Positions 19,563 through 28,678 of a DNA stretch of 64,000 nt are shown one piece after another. Position numbers and translations under genes: made by a program. Within the stretch, counting starts at the first letter, position 1. Each line of letters starts with the position of its first letter. This DNA comes from Gammaproteobacteria bacterium. GTDB taxonomy: Bacteria > Pseudomonadota > Gammaproteobacteria > S012-40. The stretch covers positions 62,001-126,000 of the forward strand of contig JAOUMY010000012.1 in assembly GCA_029881255.1 (NCBI GenBank). The letters run 5' to 3'. Under the pieces are notes generated by a model, which was given only the letters and a program-made list of their open reading frames with translations, was not told the origin of the DNA and searched no databases.

Positions 19563-19939
19563 TGGCAAGAGAATTTAGTCGTACTCGACGGATAGAAGAA
19601 CAGATACAAAAGGAACTTGCGGAAATCATACATAATGAGTTGAAAGACCCGCGCGTGGGATGGGTTACCATTTCAGGCGTGGAGGTATCTCGCGATTTAG
19701 CTCACGCCAACATTTTCTACACTGTTCTTGGTCAGGATAAGGAACCACCTGAAACGATAAAAGGATTGCAAAAAGCGAGCGGTTTTATGCGCCACGAATT
19801 GGGCAAACGAGTCCATATGCGCAGTATCCCTCAGCTGCATTTTAAATTCGATCTGTCCTATATCCAGGGACAACATATGTCTTCGTTAATCGATAAAGCT
19901 GTAGCGGCTGACACGAAAGACGATGAAACGTCAGAATAG
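19562..19939 (+). CDS. rbfA: 30S ribosome-binding factor RbfA
   Basis: A 125-aa KH-fold protein that binds immature 30S subunits and helps 16S 5'-end maturation and cold adaptation. It shows the family opening (REFSRTRRIEEQIQKELAEI) and the LKDPRVGWVTISGVEVSRDL block. The start overlaps the infB stop by one base (TAATG), so translation is coupled. Confidence 0.96.
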   Translation: MAREFSRTRRIEEQIQKELAEIIHNELKDPRVGWVTISGVEVSRDLAHANIFYTVLGQDKEPPETIKGLQKASGFMRHELGKRVHMRSIPQLHFKFDLSYIQGQHMSSLIDKAVAADTKDDETSE

Positions 19940-19956
19940 GTTTTAAGTAGTCTGGT

Positions 19957-20877
19957 ATGGGTAGAAGAAAAGCAAAAGGTCGTGATATCAGCGGCGTATT
20001 TCTACTGGACAAGCCAACCGGTATCACGTCTAATGCGGCCCTGCAAAAGGTGAAATACCTGTATAAGGCCAATAAGGCGGGGCACACAGGAAGCCTGGAT
20101 CCGATTGCCAGTGGTTTGCTACCGATATGTATCGGTGAAGCTACAAAATTTAGTCACTATCTATTGGATGCTGATAAACGCTACCAGGTGGAAGCACGCC
20201 TGGGTGTTAAGACCACTACCGGTGATATCGAAGGCGAGGTGGTAGAAACTGCCGATATACCTGAGTTCGATCAGGATGGCCTGAAGAGTGTTTTGAGTGG
20301 TTTTCTTGGCAAACAGGAACAAATACCACCTATGCACTCGGCGATCAAACAGAATGGTCAGCCTTTATATAAACTTGCAAGACAAGGTATTTCCGTTGAA
20401 CGCAAAAGCCGAGAGATCGTGATTTACGAGCTTAACCTGCTTGCAACGAGTGAGAATAGCATTACCTTGGACGTTAAATGTTCCAAGGGTACATACATAA
20501 GAACATTGGTCGAAGACATTGCGCACGCCTTGGGCACATGCGCGCATGTAACCCTGCTGCGGCGTACGCAGGTCGGGGATTTCGACATAGAGAATTCCGT
20601 TACACTGGAGAGGCTGGAGGAAACCCTGGCTGGATCTGGTTTGACAGGAATAGATGAGATGTTGCTCCCGTCCGAGACGGCAATTGCGGATTGGCCCGGA
20701 GTCAACCTCTCTGAGGATGCCGCATATTATCTGCGACAAGGGCAGGCGGTCCTCGTACCAAAAGCACCGACACAAGGTCTGGTGCGATTGTATGAAGGAG
20801 ATGACAATTTCCTTGGCGTGGGTTGTATCCTCGATGATGGCAGAGTCGCACCAAAGCGACTGATAAAAGTTGCCTGA
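19957..20877 (+). CDS. truB: tRNA pseudouridine-55 synthase TruB
   Basis: A 306-aa enzyme that makes pseudouridine 55 in the tRNA T loop. The catalytic motif GHTGSLDPIASGLLP contains the nucleophilic Asp. KGTYIRTLVEDIA and the C-terminal PUA-like extension (VPKAPTQGLVRLYEG...FLGVG) are present. It follows rbfA by 17 bp. Confidence 0.96.
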   Translation: MGRRKAKGRDISGVFLLDKPTGITSNAALQKVKYLYKANKAGHTGSLDPIASGLLPICIGEATKFSHYLLDADKRYQVEARLGVKTTTGDIEGEVVETADIPEFDQDGLKSVLSGFLGKQEQIPPMHSAIKQNGQPLYKLARQGISVERKSREIVIYELNLLATSENSITLDVKCSKGTYIRTLVEDIAHALGTCAHVTLLRRTQVGDFDIENSVTLERLEETLAGSGLTGIDEMLLPSETAIADWPGVNLSEDAAYYLRQGQAVLVPKAPTQGLVRLYEGDDNFLGVGCILDDGRVAPKRLIKVA

Positions 20878-20927
20878 CTTGAGATAAAAGTGCGGAATAT
20901 TAACGGTTTCCCATTAGGAGATTTAAA

Positions 20928-21197
20928 ATGGCTTTAACAGCAGCTGACAAAGACAAAGTAATCAAAGACTATCAAACCAGCGCATCGGACACAGGTTCAC
21001 CTGAAGTTCAGATTGCTCTACTTTCTGCAAGAATCGATGACCTTTCAGGTCATTTCAAACAACACATTCATGACCATCATTCACGCCAGGGTTTGTTGAA
21101 AATGGTCAATGCTCGTCGCAAGCTTCTTAGCTATCTCAAGAACAAAGATCTGGAGCGTTACAGAACGCTGATTGGACGTCTTGGACTGCGTAAGTAA
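20928..21197 (+). CDS. rpsO: 30S ribosomal protein S15
   Basis: An 89-aa ribosomal protein of the platform of the small subunit, with the canonical [16 protein letters not shown] and [18 protein letters not shown] blocks. It has a strong TTAGGAG ribosome site. In E. coli S15 represses its own translation through a pseudoknot; I did not try to fold one here. Only 29 bp separate it from pnp, and I see no terminator between them. Confidence 0.98.
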   Translation: MALTAADKDKVIKDYQTSASDTGSPEVQIALLSARIDDLSGHFKQHIHDHHSRQGLLKMVNARRKLLSYLKNKDLERYRTLIGRLGLRK

Positions 21198-21226
21198 ATT
21201 CACTTCTCAAAACGAAGGAACTCAAT

Positions 21227-23314
21227 GTGACTCGGATAAGCAAAAGCTTTCAATATGGCGCACACACAGTCAAGCTGGAAACTGGTGAGGTGGCGCGACA
21301 GGCATCAGCGGCGGTATTCGCCAGCGTTGGTGACACCACGGTACTCGTCACTGCAGTAGGCAAAAAGTCAGCCGATGAAGGGCGAGACTTTTTTCCACTG
21401 ACAGTAAACTATCAAGAACGTGCATATGCCGCCGGTAAAATACCCGGCGGTTTTTTTAAGCGCGAAGGTCGTCCAAGCGAGAAAGAAACACTGACCTCTC
21501 GTCTGATTGACCGTCCTATTCGTCCGCTGTTTCCTAAAGGTTTCAAGAACGAAGTTCAGGTCATTGCGACAGTTGTGTCTGTAGACAGTAATATCGATCC
21601 AGATATTGCTTCTATGTTGGGTACATCAGCAGCACTGGCGATCTCCGGTATGCCTTTCATGGGCCCTATCGGTGCAGCACGTGTTGGTTACAAGAATGGC
21701 GAATACATCTTGAACCCGACGATTTCAGAAACAGCCGAATCTGCTCTGGACCTGGTCGTTGCCGGTACTGAAAATGCGGTTCTTATGGTTGAGTCTGAGG
21801 CGAAAGAGCTTTCCGAAGAAGTCATGTTGGGTGCAGTCGTGTTTGGACACGATCAGATGCAAGCGGCAATCAAGGCGATTAATGAATTTGCTGCTGAAGT
21901 CAACAATCCTTCCTGGGATTGGCAGGCACCTGAAAAAGACAACAGTCTCGCGGATGCGGTTGCAACTGCAGCAGAAGCGCGCATTACTGAAGCCTATAAG
22001 ATTCAGGAAAAGCAGACGCGTGGTGATACCTTGGGTGTGATCCGAGGAGAAGTTGTTGAAAAGCTGACCGCCAAAGAAGGCCAGGAAGGCTGGTCAGCAA
22101 TGGACGTCGGCAATGCGGTCAGCGATCTTGAAAAGAAGATTGTACGCGGCTCTATCATCGCGGGTAATCCTCGTATCGATGGTCGCGACACTGACACGGT
22201 TCGTCAGATTACGATACGTACAGGCGTTCTACCACGCACTCATGGTTCTGCTTTGTTCACGCGTGGTGAGACTCAGGCTATCGTTGTAACGACTTTGGGT
22301 ACTGAGCGTGACGCACAGGTTATCGATGCAATCGAAGGCGAGTACCGCGAGCCTTTCATGCTGCACTACAACTTTCCTCCATATTGTGTTGGTGAAACCG
22401 GTATGGTGGGTTCTCCTAAGCGTCGTGAAATCGGTCATGGTCGTCTGGCCAAGCGTGGTGTTGCGGCAATGATGCCAAGCGTTAAAGATTTCCCATACAG
22501 TATCCGTGTTGTATCTGAGATCACTGAATCCAATGGATCAAGCTCTATGGCCTCTGTGTGTGGCGCGAGTCTTTCATTGATGGACGCTGGTGTTCCTTTG
22601 AAGGCGCCTGTCGCGGGTATCGCGATGGGTCTGATCAAAGAAGCCAATGGCTTTGCCGTTTTGACTGATATCCTGGGTGACGAAGATCACTTGGGTGACA
22701 TGGACTTTAAAGTTGCCGGTTCGACTTCAGGTATTACTGCGCTGCAGATGGATATCAAGATCGACGGTATCACCAAGGAGATCATGGAAGTCGCACTGGA
22801 AAAGGCACGCAATGGTCGTATGTACATCCTTGAAAAGATGAACGAGGTGATCAATAAGCCACGTGAAGAAATGTCAGAATACGCCCCACGTTACATCACG
22901 ATCAAGATCAATCCTGATCGCATACGTGATGTTATCGGTAAGGGTGGCGCGACTATCCGTGCGATTACTGAAGAGACTGGTACTTCTATCGATATTACTG
23001 ACGACGGTGTTGTTAAGATCGCGTCGGTTGATATGGCTGCCGGCGAAGCCGCCAAGAAGCGCGTTATCGAGCTGACTGCTGACGTTGAAGTCGGTATGGT
23101 TTACGAAGGTAAGGTTAGCAAGATAATGGACTTCGGTGCTTTCGTTAATGTTCTGCCAGGCAAAGATGGGCTTGTCCATATTTCCCAGATTTCCGATGAG
23201 CGCGTCGAGAATGTTACCGACAAGCTGAAGGAAGGCGATATGGTCAAGGTCAAGGTTCTGGAAATTGACAAACAAGGCCGTATCCGTTTGAGCATGAAGG
23301 CTGTTGAAGCTTGA
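21227..23314 (+). CDS. pnp: Polyribonucleotide nucleotidyltransferase (PNPase)
   Basis: A 695-aa 3'-5' phosphorolytic exoribonuclease, a core degradosome and mRNA-turnover enzyme. Two RNase PH domains flank a helical domain and are followed by KH ([16 protein letters not shown]) and S1 ([18 protein letters not shown]) domains. The start is GTG 21227 with GAAGGA upstream. It is the last gene of the operon, closed by the terminator at 23341. Confidence 0.98.
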   Translation: MTRISKSFQYGAHTVKLETGEVARQASAAVFASVGDTTVLVTAVGKKSADEGRDFFPLTVNYQERAYAAGKIPGGFFKREGRPSEKETLTSRLIDRPIRPLFPKGFKNEVQVIATVVSVDSNIDPDIASMLGTSAALAISGMPFMGPIGAARVGYKNGEYILNPTISETAESALDLVVAGTENAVLMVESEAKELSEEVMLGAVVFGHDQMQAAIKAINEFAAEVNNPSWDWQAPEKDNSLADAVATAAEARITEAYKIQEKQTRGDTLGVIRGEVVEKLTAKEGQEGWSAMDVGNAVSDLEKKIVRGSIIAGNPRIDGRDTDTVRQITIRTGVLPRTHGSALFTRGETQAIVVTTLGTERDAQVIDAIEGEYREPFMLHYNFPPYCVGETGMVGSPKRREIGHGRLAKRGVAAMMPSVKDFPYSIRVVSEITESNGSSSMASVCGASLSLMDAGVPLKAPVAGIAMGLIKEANGFAVLTDILGDEDHLGDMDFKVAGSTSGITALQMDIKIDGITKEIMEVALEKARNGRMYILEKMNEVINKPREEMSEYAPRYITIKINPDRIRDVIGKGGATIRAITEETGTSIDITDDGVVKIASVDMAAGEAAKKRVIELTADVEVGMVYEGKVSKIMDFGAFVNVLPGKDGLVHISQISDERVENVTDKLKEGDMVKVKVLEIDKQGRIRLSMKAVEA

Positions 23315-23340
23315 TTGTTTAAATAATTAGTTCAAAAAGA

Positions 23341-23368
23341 AGGCTGGGTTTTCCCGGCCTTTTTTTTT
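23341..23368 (+). terminator. Intrinsic terminator after pnp
   Basis: AGGCTGGG pairs with CCCGGCCT (one G-T wobble) around a TTTT loop and is followed by eight further T residues. It lies 27 bp after the pnp stop. Confidence 0.95.
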
Positions 23369-23479
23369 AATTATTTTGTGCCGTGGGTGTTGCAGTGTTG
23401 TTGGTGTGGGTGGATGCGTTTGATTTATGTGGCCACGTCGGGCATCGTTGGACGGTTCGTCGCAAAACACGCTGTGAAT

Positions 23480-23561
23480 ACTTTTTAGCTGCGCTTCCTG
23501 CTTCGCTAAAAAGTCCAGGGCACACGTCCGTGTGTGCCCGTTCGTTTCGGGAATACCGAAA
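23480..23561. repeat. Cluster of three adjacent palindromes (REP/MITE-like element)
   Basis: Three perfect inverted repeats lie side by side: ACTTTTTAGC/GCTAAAAAGT (23480-23514, 15-bp spacer), GGGCACAC/GTGTGCCC (23518-23539, 6-bp spacer) and TTTCGG/CCGAAA (23545-23561, 5-bp spacer). The flanks 23370-23730 hold no convincing gene; a minus-strand open frame across them is best explained by the repeat. The arrangement resembles dispersed palindromic repeats found in many copies in gammaproteobacterial genomes. I cannot see further copies in this window. Confidence 0.6.
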
Positions 23562-23734
23562 CTCACCCCTGTAAGCTCTGCGGCCGTCACGTAAATCAAA
23601 ACCTGCTTTTTCAACCAATCTCAGGGCGGGAACCTAGGCACTACATACACCAACAAGTCTTTACCAATTCAATCGATAGTACTCTGCCGGTATCTAATTT
23701 GCTCTATAAACGCCGACTAGCCGAGAGACCGATC

Positions 23735-24424
23735 ATGCGACTATCAATTTCACTTATATTTCTAGCTTTATTGGCGCCGCAATGTTTGCTTGCCGAGGAA
23801 GCAGGCAAAATCGCCGCTATCGAAGGCAATGCTTTCTATCATCCCGGGTCTCAGCCGCGAGGAGAACCGATTACAGGTACCGGTAGACAAGTCGAAGTGG
23901 GCGACATGATTCGTACTAAACATCAGGCTAGCGCCGGTGTCATCCTGATTGATGGCTCCAAGGTAGCGATTGATGAACAGTCGAGTGCCATATTTCGCCT
24001 GCAAAACGCCATTGATGTTGATAGTGGTACCGTAGTCGTGGATATTAAAAAACGTGGTGGTTTGTCAGGTTTTCAGATTAAGACCAAAACCGCGGTAATT
24101 GGCGTCAAGGGAACACAGTTTGTCGTAGCGGCCGATGATAAAAATCTGTCCGTTTATACCCGTGAGGGGACGGTCAGTGTTGAATCTATCAAGGGCGAGT
24201 TCAAACAATACAAACGCAAGGTGATGGATGAATTCGCCGCGTTCAAGAAGCAGATGCAGGACGGTTTTGAGCAGTTCAAGGCCGAGCAACAGCGAGAGTT
24301 TGTCGGCTTTGTGAAATCCATAGATGTCAAAGCTGGGAAAATGATTTCCATTTCCGGTGAGGACCTGGAAGAGGCCGACGTCAGCAAAGAACTTGAGAAT
24401 AAATTTGATCTGCTGAATTTTTAG
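23735..24424 (+). CDS. FecR-domain periplasmic protein
   Basis: A 229-aa exported protein. ATG 23735 gives a clean signal peptide (hydrophobic core LSISLIFLALLAPQCLLA, cleavage near LLAEE). A FecR domain (about 30-150) follows, including VEVGDMIRTKHQASAGVILIDGS and KTKTAVIGVKGTQFVV. A charged, helical C-terminal region has repeated Phe-Lys-containing segments. FecR domains bind or sense in the periplasm. Here no sigma factor or TonB receptor is next to it. Instead the convergent neighbour (13-bp gap) is a CHASE2-adenylate cyclase, a pairing seen in other proteobacteria. Confidence 0.83.
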   Translation: MRLSISLIFLALLAPQCLLAEEAGKIAAIEGNAFYHPGSQPRGEPITGTGRQVEVGDMIRTKHQASAGVILIDGSKVAIDEQSSAIFRLQNAIDVDSGTVVVDIKKRGGLSGFQIKTKTAVIGVKGTQFVVAADDKNLSVYTREGTVSVESIKGEFKQYKRKVMDEFAAFKKQMQDGFEQFKAEQQREFVGFVKSIDVKAGKMISISGEDLEEADVSKELENKFDLLNF

Positions 24425-24437
24425 GTCAAAGAATCAG

Positions 24438-26501
24438 CTATTTTTCTAAAGCCGCCGCGCCATCCCAGCGCGGTGGAGGCTGCAAGCATAATACTTTACA
24501 CCTGTCTGCCAGCACCTGTGACGCCCTATCTTGAAATTCTTTGGATAGATCAGCAAACAATCCCTGAGCTTCTTTGAATTCCCCGGAAAAATACCGACCC
24601 AGTGCTGCTTCGTAGCGCACTTTTAAGGTATCGGAACGAGACTCCTGCCAATCAAGCTCATAGATGTTAATCGCCTCTTTCTTACCTTTGACTCGCACGC
24701 GATCTAAATGTCGAAGGAAAAACAACTCAGTGTCTCGTAGTTCATTAAAGGTATGTTCACTCAAGATAATCTTTACACCATATTGTTTAGTCAGACCTTC
24801 CAAACGAGAAGCCGTGTTAACGCTATCGCCCAATGCAGTATACGAGAATCGCTTACTAGAACCAACGTTGCCGACCACTGCATTACCTGTGTTAACTCCG
24901 ATACCTATCTCAATGCGTGTGGACACTCGGTGTGCAATTTTCTCATTTAACGTGCCGGTCAATGAAACCATTTCCAAAGCGCTGATACATGCTTTATGCG
25001 CATGATTGTCGACATCGACGGGGGCGTTGTAGATGACCATCATTGCGTCGCCGATATATTTGTCCAACATGCCATCGTGGGAGAGGGCGACTTGGGTCAA
25101 GGGGTCGAAAAACTCATTGAGTACAGCGATTAATTCGGAGGGAGATAGGGTCTCAGAGAGCGATGTAAAGTTTCGAATATCAGAAAATAGCACGCTAATA
25201 GTTTTCTCTTTTCCACCGAGAGTTAGTGCATCCGGGTCTTTGATGATTTGTTTGACAAGCTGATCGGAAACATAGGCTGAGAAGGCGCTCTTGAGGTACT
25301 CTGCGTTGCGGTTGGCCTTTCTAAACAGACTGATTTCGTTAAAGCTACTCAGAAGTACAAGCGCAAAAAGTATTTGTAATTCCTGTATCCAGATCTTATT
25401 TAGAACGAGTGAATAGGATAGAGCTAAGATTACACCCACCGCTAGTACGTAACACGGTACGCGAATTTCCAGGCGGCGCATTCGATAGGCTAGTAGGCAT
25501 ACCAAAATTACTAATCCCAGGAGTACAAACTCCAGCGTCGTGTTATTCTTAAGTTCAGAGCCATTCAGTAAATCATTGAGCGCCGCTGCATGTATGTAGA
25601 CACCTGGCATAGCCGCATCAACCGGAGTAGGGCGCATATCAAACAGACCGGTTTCCGTTACACCAACAATCACTAGCTTGTCTTTGAACGTATTCGCTGG
25701 AACCTCACCACTAACAATTTTCGACGCAGAAATACGCTGGATACCCGATGCGAAAGACAAACGCATACGGTAGTTGGAGAACTGTTGATTCGCTGTCGTT
25801 AGAAGAAAATCTGTTTCCTTGCCTATCACCAGCTCCGGTTCTGCGTTTTGATAAAATCGTAACATCTGCAGTGCAAATGACGGTAACACCAAACCCTTAT
25901 GTACCGCCGTGAGAAGATATCGACGATATAAGCCATCGCTATCCGGATGTATCGAAAAATAGCCGCAGCTGATGGCGCTGTTGTGAATGGTAGCGATATT
26001 GGATTCAGCGTGAGGAAACTCGGGCAGGGAAACCGTTTCAGAAACCAATTCGACATTGTATAGACTGCACTCATCCAAAGAGGCGTCTTCGATTTGTGAG
26101 ACTTTCTGGGTAGACGCATCCTGGAAGAAATAGCCTAGCACAACATTGTTCGCCTGACGTATCGAATCTGCGAGGGCCTGGTCCTGGTCTCGGTTTGACG
26201 CTTCTGAAAACACCATATCCAGACCAACAACCGATGCTTCTCTCAGACCGTCGATTAATTTTGCGAATACGGAACGATCCCAAGGCCAGCGCCCGATTTG
26301 GTTAATGCTCGGTTCGTCGACTTCAACCACGATAATACGTTCATCAATCGCTGACGGGGCGAGTTGATACTGCGTTTTCAATTTTAAATCATTGAACCAT
26401 AGTGCGAGGGAATTGAATCCGGGAACAGGATACATTACCGCAGCCAAGGTAATTGTCATTACCAGGCTGTAAAAGAGCGGCAAATGCAGTCGTTGTTGCA
26501 A
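24438..26501 (-). CDS. CHASE2-domain adenylate cyclase (class III)
   Basis: A 687-aa membrane protein. An N-terminal helix is followed by a periplasmic CHASE2 sensor domain (about 45-320), then three closely spaced membrane helices (about 325-395) and a class III cyclase domain (about 430-620). The metal-binding Asp residues (VLFSDIRNF; KYIGDAMM) are present. The adenine-selecting Lys (LDKYIGD) and Asp (TALGDSVNTASRLEG) indicate ATP as substrate, giving cAMP. A short C-terminal extension follows. The ligand is unknown; the FecR-domain neighbour is a possible partner. Confidence 0.93.
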   Translation of the reverse strand: MQQRLHLPLFYSLVMTITLAAVMYPVPGFNSLALWFNDLKLKTQYQLAPSAIDERIIVVEVDEPSINQIGRWPWDRSVFAKLIDGLREASVVGLDMVFSEASNRDQDQALADSIRQANNVVLGYFFQDASTQKVSQIEDASLDECSLYNVELVSETVSLPEFPHAESNIATIHNSAISCGYFSIHPDSDGLYRRYLLTAVHKGLVLPSFALQMLRFYQNAEPELVIGKETDFLLTTANQQFSNYRMRLSFASGIQRISASKIVSGEVPANTFKDKLVIVGVTETGLFDMRPTPVDAAMPGVYIHAAALNDLLNGSELKNNTTLEFVLLGLVILVCLLAYRMRRLEIRVPCYVLAVGVILALSYSLVLNKIWIQELQILFALVLLSSFNEISLFRKANRNAEYLKSAFSAYVSDQLVKQIIKDPDALTLGGKEKTISVLFSDIRNFTSLSETLSPSELIAVLNEFFDPLTQVALSHDGMLDKYIGDAMMVIYNAPVDVDNHAHKACISALEMVSLTGTLNEKIAHRVSTRIEIGIGVNTGNAVVGNVGSSKRFSYTALGDSVNTASRLEGLTKQYGVKIILSEHTFNELRDTELFFLRHLDRVRVKGKKEAINIYELDWQESRSDTLKVRYEAALGRYFSGEFKEAQGLFADLSKEFQDRASQVLADRCKVLCLQPPPRWDGAAALEK

Positions 26502-26565
26502 AACAGATATCCGGAGTTTCGTGTATTAAACTCGTATCGGATACGCAGGAGAGAATGTTTAAAAG

Positions 26566-26592
26566 AAAAACGGCGCATAAAGCGCCGTTTTT
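26566..26592 (-). terminator. Bidirectional intrinsic terminator after fadJ-like gene
   Basis: CGGCGC/GCGCCG with flanking A5 and T5 tracts forms an 11-bp stem around a 5-nt loop. It ends the fadE-fadI-fadJ transcript 23 bp after the last stop and separates it from the cyclase gene. Confidence 0.88.
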
Positions 26593-26614
26593 CATATCTT
26601 TGGAAAGCCGAGAT

Positions 26615-28678
26615 TTAGGCTGTAGGCGCCAGATCATCCCAGCCATCGTCAGGCTTGAACATACCGCCATGGCGCTTTTCCAGACGGTTTAGATTGTCCT
26701 TATACTCTTTGATGCCATGGTGCTTAGCATAGTGCAGAGGACCACCGCGGAATGGCGCAAAGCCAGTACCAAAGATAACACCCGCATCAAGCTGATCCGT
26801 ATCGGCCACGACACCTTCACGCAGACATGCAACACACTCGTTAAGCATGCGCGCCATCATGCGCTCGATCATCTCCGGTGCAGGGCGACCTTCGATTTTG
26901 CTCTTGCCATCAACCTTTTTACCGTTCTTGTAATGATAGAAACCTGAGCCTGATTTCACGCCGAGCTGGCCTTTTTCCACCATACGCTTGAGGCTCTGAG
27001 GTACCTCAACATCCAGGTCTTTGGACAGGATCTCTGCGACGTGCAGACAAATATCCAGACCTACGGTATCAGCCAAACGAAGCGGACCCATGGGCATGCC
27101 GAACTGTAGTGCTGCCTTGTCGATCAATTCCGGATTCATGCCTTCTTCCTTCATTTTGACCGCTTCTAACATGTAAGGCATCAATACACGATTGACCAGG
27201 AAGCCTGGGCCACTCTTGACCGGCAAAGGCAGACGATCGATTTGAACTGCAAATGCAGCGGTACGTGCAGCGACATCTTTGTCCGTTACCTTAGATTCCA
27301 CGATTTCGATCAACGGCATCATCGCAACCGGATTGAAGAAGTGCAGGCCTACCAAACGCTCAGGACGCTCCAGGGCTTCGCTGAGGACTTCCAGTGGAAT
27401 ACTGGAGGTGTTTGTGGTCAATAGCGCATCGGACTTCATACGCGGTTCCAGTTCGCGGAACAGCGTCTGTTTGGCCTCGATGTTTTCAACAATGGCTTCA
27501 ATGATGACATCAGCCTTCGGAACGCCCAGACCCTTTATGTCTGGCGTCAGACGATCCCGGGCAGCGATGACTGCGAGACGGTCACCACGATATTTCTTTT
27601 CAAATAGACCATTAGCGCGAGCCATAGCCTTGGCCAGGGTAGCGGGGTTACGATCCTGCAAGGTCACCTGCAATCCACGGAAGGCACACCAGGCGGCGAT
27701 GTCGCCACCCATAACGCCGGCACCAATTACATGCACGTGTTTGGCTTTCTCAAATGCTTTGCTCGATTTGCCAAGACCTTTAAGGTTTTCACGCAGGAAG
27801 AAAACACGGATCAGGCTTTGTGCCGTTTCACCAATTACCAAACGGGCGACAGATTTTGCCTCTTCCTCCATCATGCGTTTGCGGTTGTCGGCGAAGCGTG
27901 CCCATAAATCGATCAAGGCGTATGGAGCAGGGTAGTGTTCCTTACGCGCCTTTTTTGCCACCTGCTTGCGCATCATGTTGGCGAGTATCGGGCGCACCAG
28001 ACTGTTATTGGTCAACTTCTGCAGAGTCGAAAGTGGACGCTTCTTGGTGCGCTCCAAAATGACCTGACGTGCCGCAGACTTTAATTGACGTGTCGGTACG
28101 GCGAAATCAACAAAGCCCATCTTAGCGGCCTTCTTGGCCGGGATAGCTTTACCGGTAAGCATCATATCCATCGCCGCAGGCGCGCCGATGATATGAGGTA
28201 AACGGACCGTTCCGCCAAAGCCGGGATGGATTCCAAGTTGGATTTCCGGCAGGCCAAGCTTGGTCTTCGGGCCGTCATCTGCAATGCGATATTTACATGC
28301 CAGAGCCAGTTCCAGGCCACCACCCATACAGAAACCATGAATCAACGCGACGGTTGGCATCTTCATGTTTTCGATCATGTCCATAATGGCCTGGCCGCGA
28401 CGAATGTGCGCGACAGCTTGATCATTGTTTTCGATTTTCAGAAATTCTTTGATATCTGCACCAGCGATGAAGCCGTTTGGTTTGTCTGATACAAAGACGA
28501 TACCTAAAGGCTTATGCGAAGATTTCTGAGCATCAAGAAGTATTTGCTCAAGTTCTTCTAGTACCGGAACACAGAGTACATTCGTGGATGCGCCTGCCTG
28601 ATCAATATGCAGCCACAGTATACCCTGGTCGTCGTTTTCAATTTTCCAGTGTTGGTATTGTTGATTGCTCATGTTCAT
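26615..28678 (-). CDS. fadJ: Enoyl-CoA hydratase / 3-hydroxyacyl-CoA dehydrogenase (fatty-acid oxidation alpha subunit)
   Basis: A 687-aa bifunctional beta-oxidation enzyme. The N-terminal crotonase domain has the oxyanion-hole GFIAGADIKEF and the catalytic-Glu motifs (MGGGLELALACKYRIA; LPEIQLGIHPGFGGTVRLP). The C-terminal dehydrogenase domain has the Rossmann motif VIGAGVMGGDIAAW and the His-containing GLHFFNPVAMMPLIEIV. Its start overlaps the thiolase stop by one base (TAATG). The family split between FadB and FadJ cannot be settled by eye; the fadI-fadJ order favours FadJ. Confidence 0.9.
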   Translation of the reverse strand: MNMSNQQYQHWKIENDDQGILWLHIDQAGASTNVLCVPVLEELEQILLDAQKSSHKPLGIVFVSDKPNGFIAGADIKEFLKIENNDQAVAHIRRGQAIMDMIENMKMPTVALIHGFCMGGGLELALACKYRIADDGPKTKLGLPEIQLGIHPGFGGTVRLPHIIGAPAAMDMMLTGKAIPAKKAAKMGFVDFAVPTRQLKSAARQVILERTKKRPLSTLQKLTNNSLVRPILANMMRKQVAKKARKEHYPAPYALIDLWARFADNRKRMMEEEAKSVARLVIGETAQSLIRVFFLRENLKGLGKSSKAFEKAKHVHVIGAGVMGGDIAAWCAFRGLQVTLQDRNPATLAKAMARANGLFEKKYRGDRLAVIAARDRLTPDIKGLGVPKADVIIEAIVENIEAKQTLFRELEPRMKSDALLTTNTSSIPLEVLSEALERPERLVGLHFFNPVAMMPLIEIVESKVTDKDVAARTAAFAVQIDRLPLPVKSGPGFLVNRVLMPYMLEAVKMKEEGMNPELIDKAALQFGMPMGPLRLADTVGLDICLHVAEILSKDLDVEVPQSLKRMVEKGQLGVKSGSGFYHYKNGKKVDGKSKIEGRPAPEMIERMMARMLNECVACLREGVVADTDQLDAGVIFGTGFAPFRGGPLHYAKHHGIKEYKDNLNRLEKRHGGMFKPDDGWDDLAPTA

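Noticed and set aside
23327-23618. Minus-strand open frames of 83-95 codons after pnp
   Set aside because: They run through the pnp terminator and the triple palindrome; the repeat explains them better than a gene.
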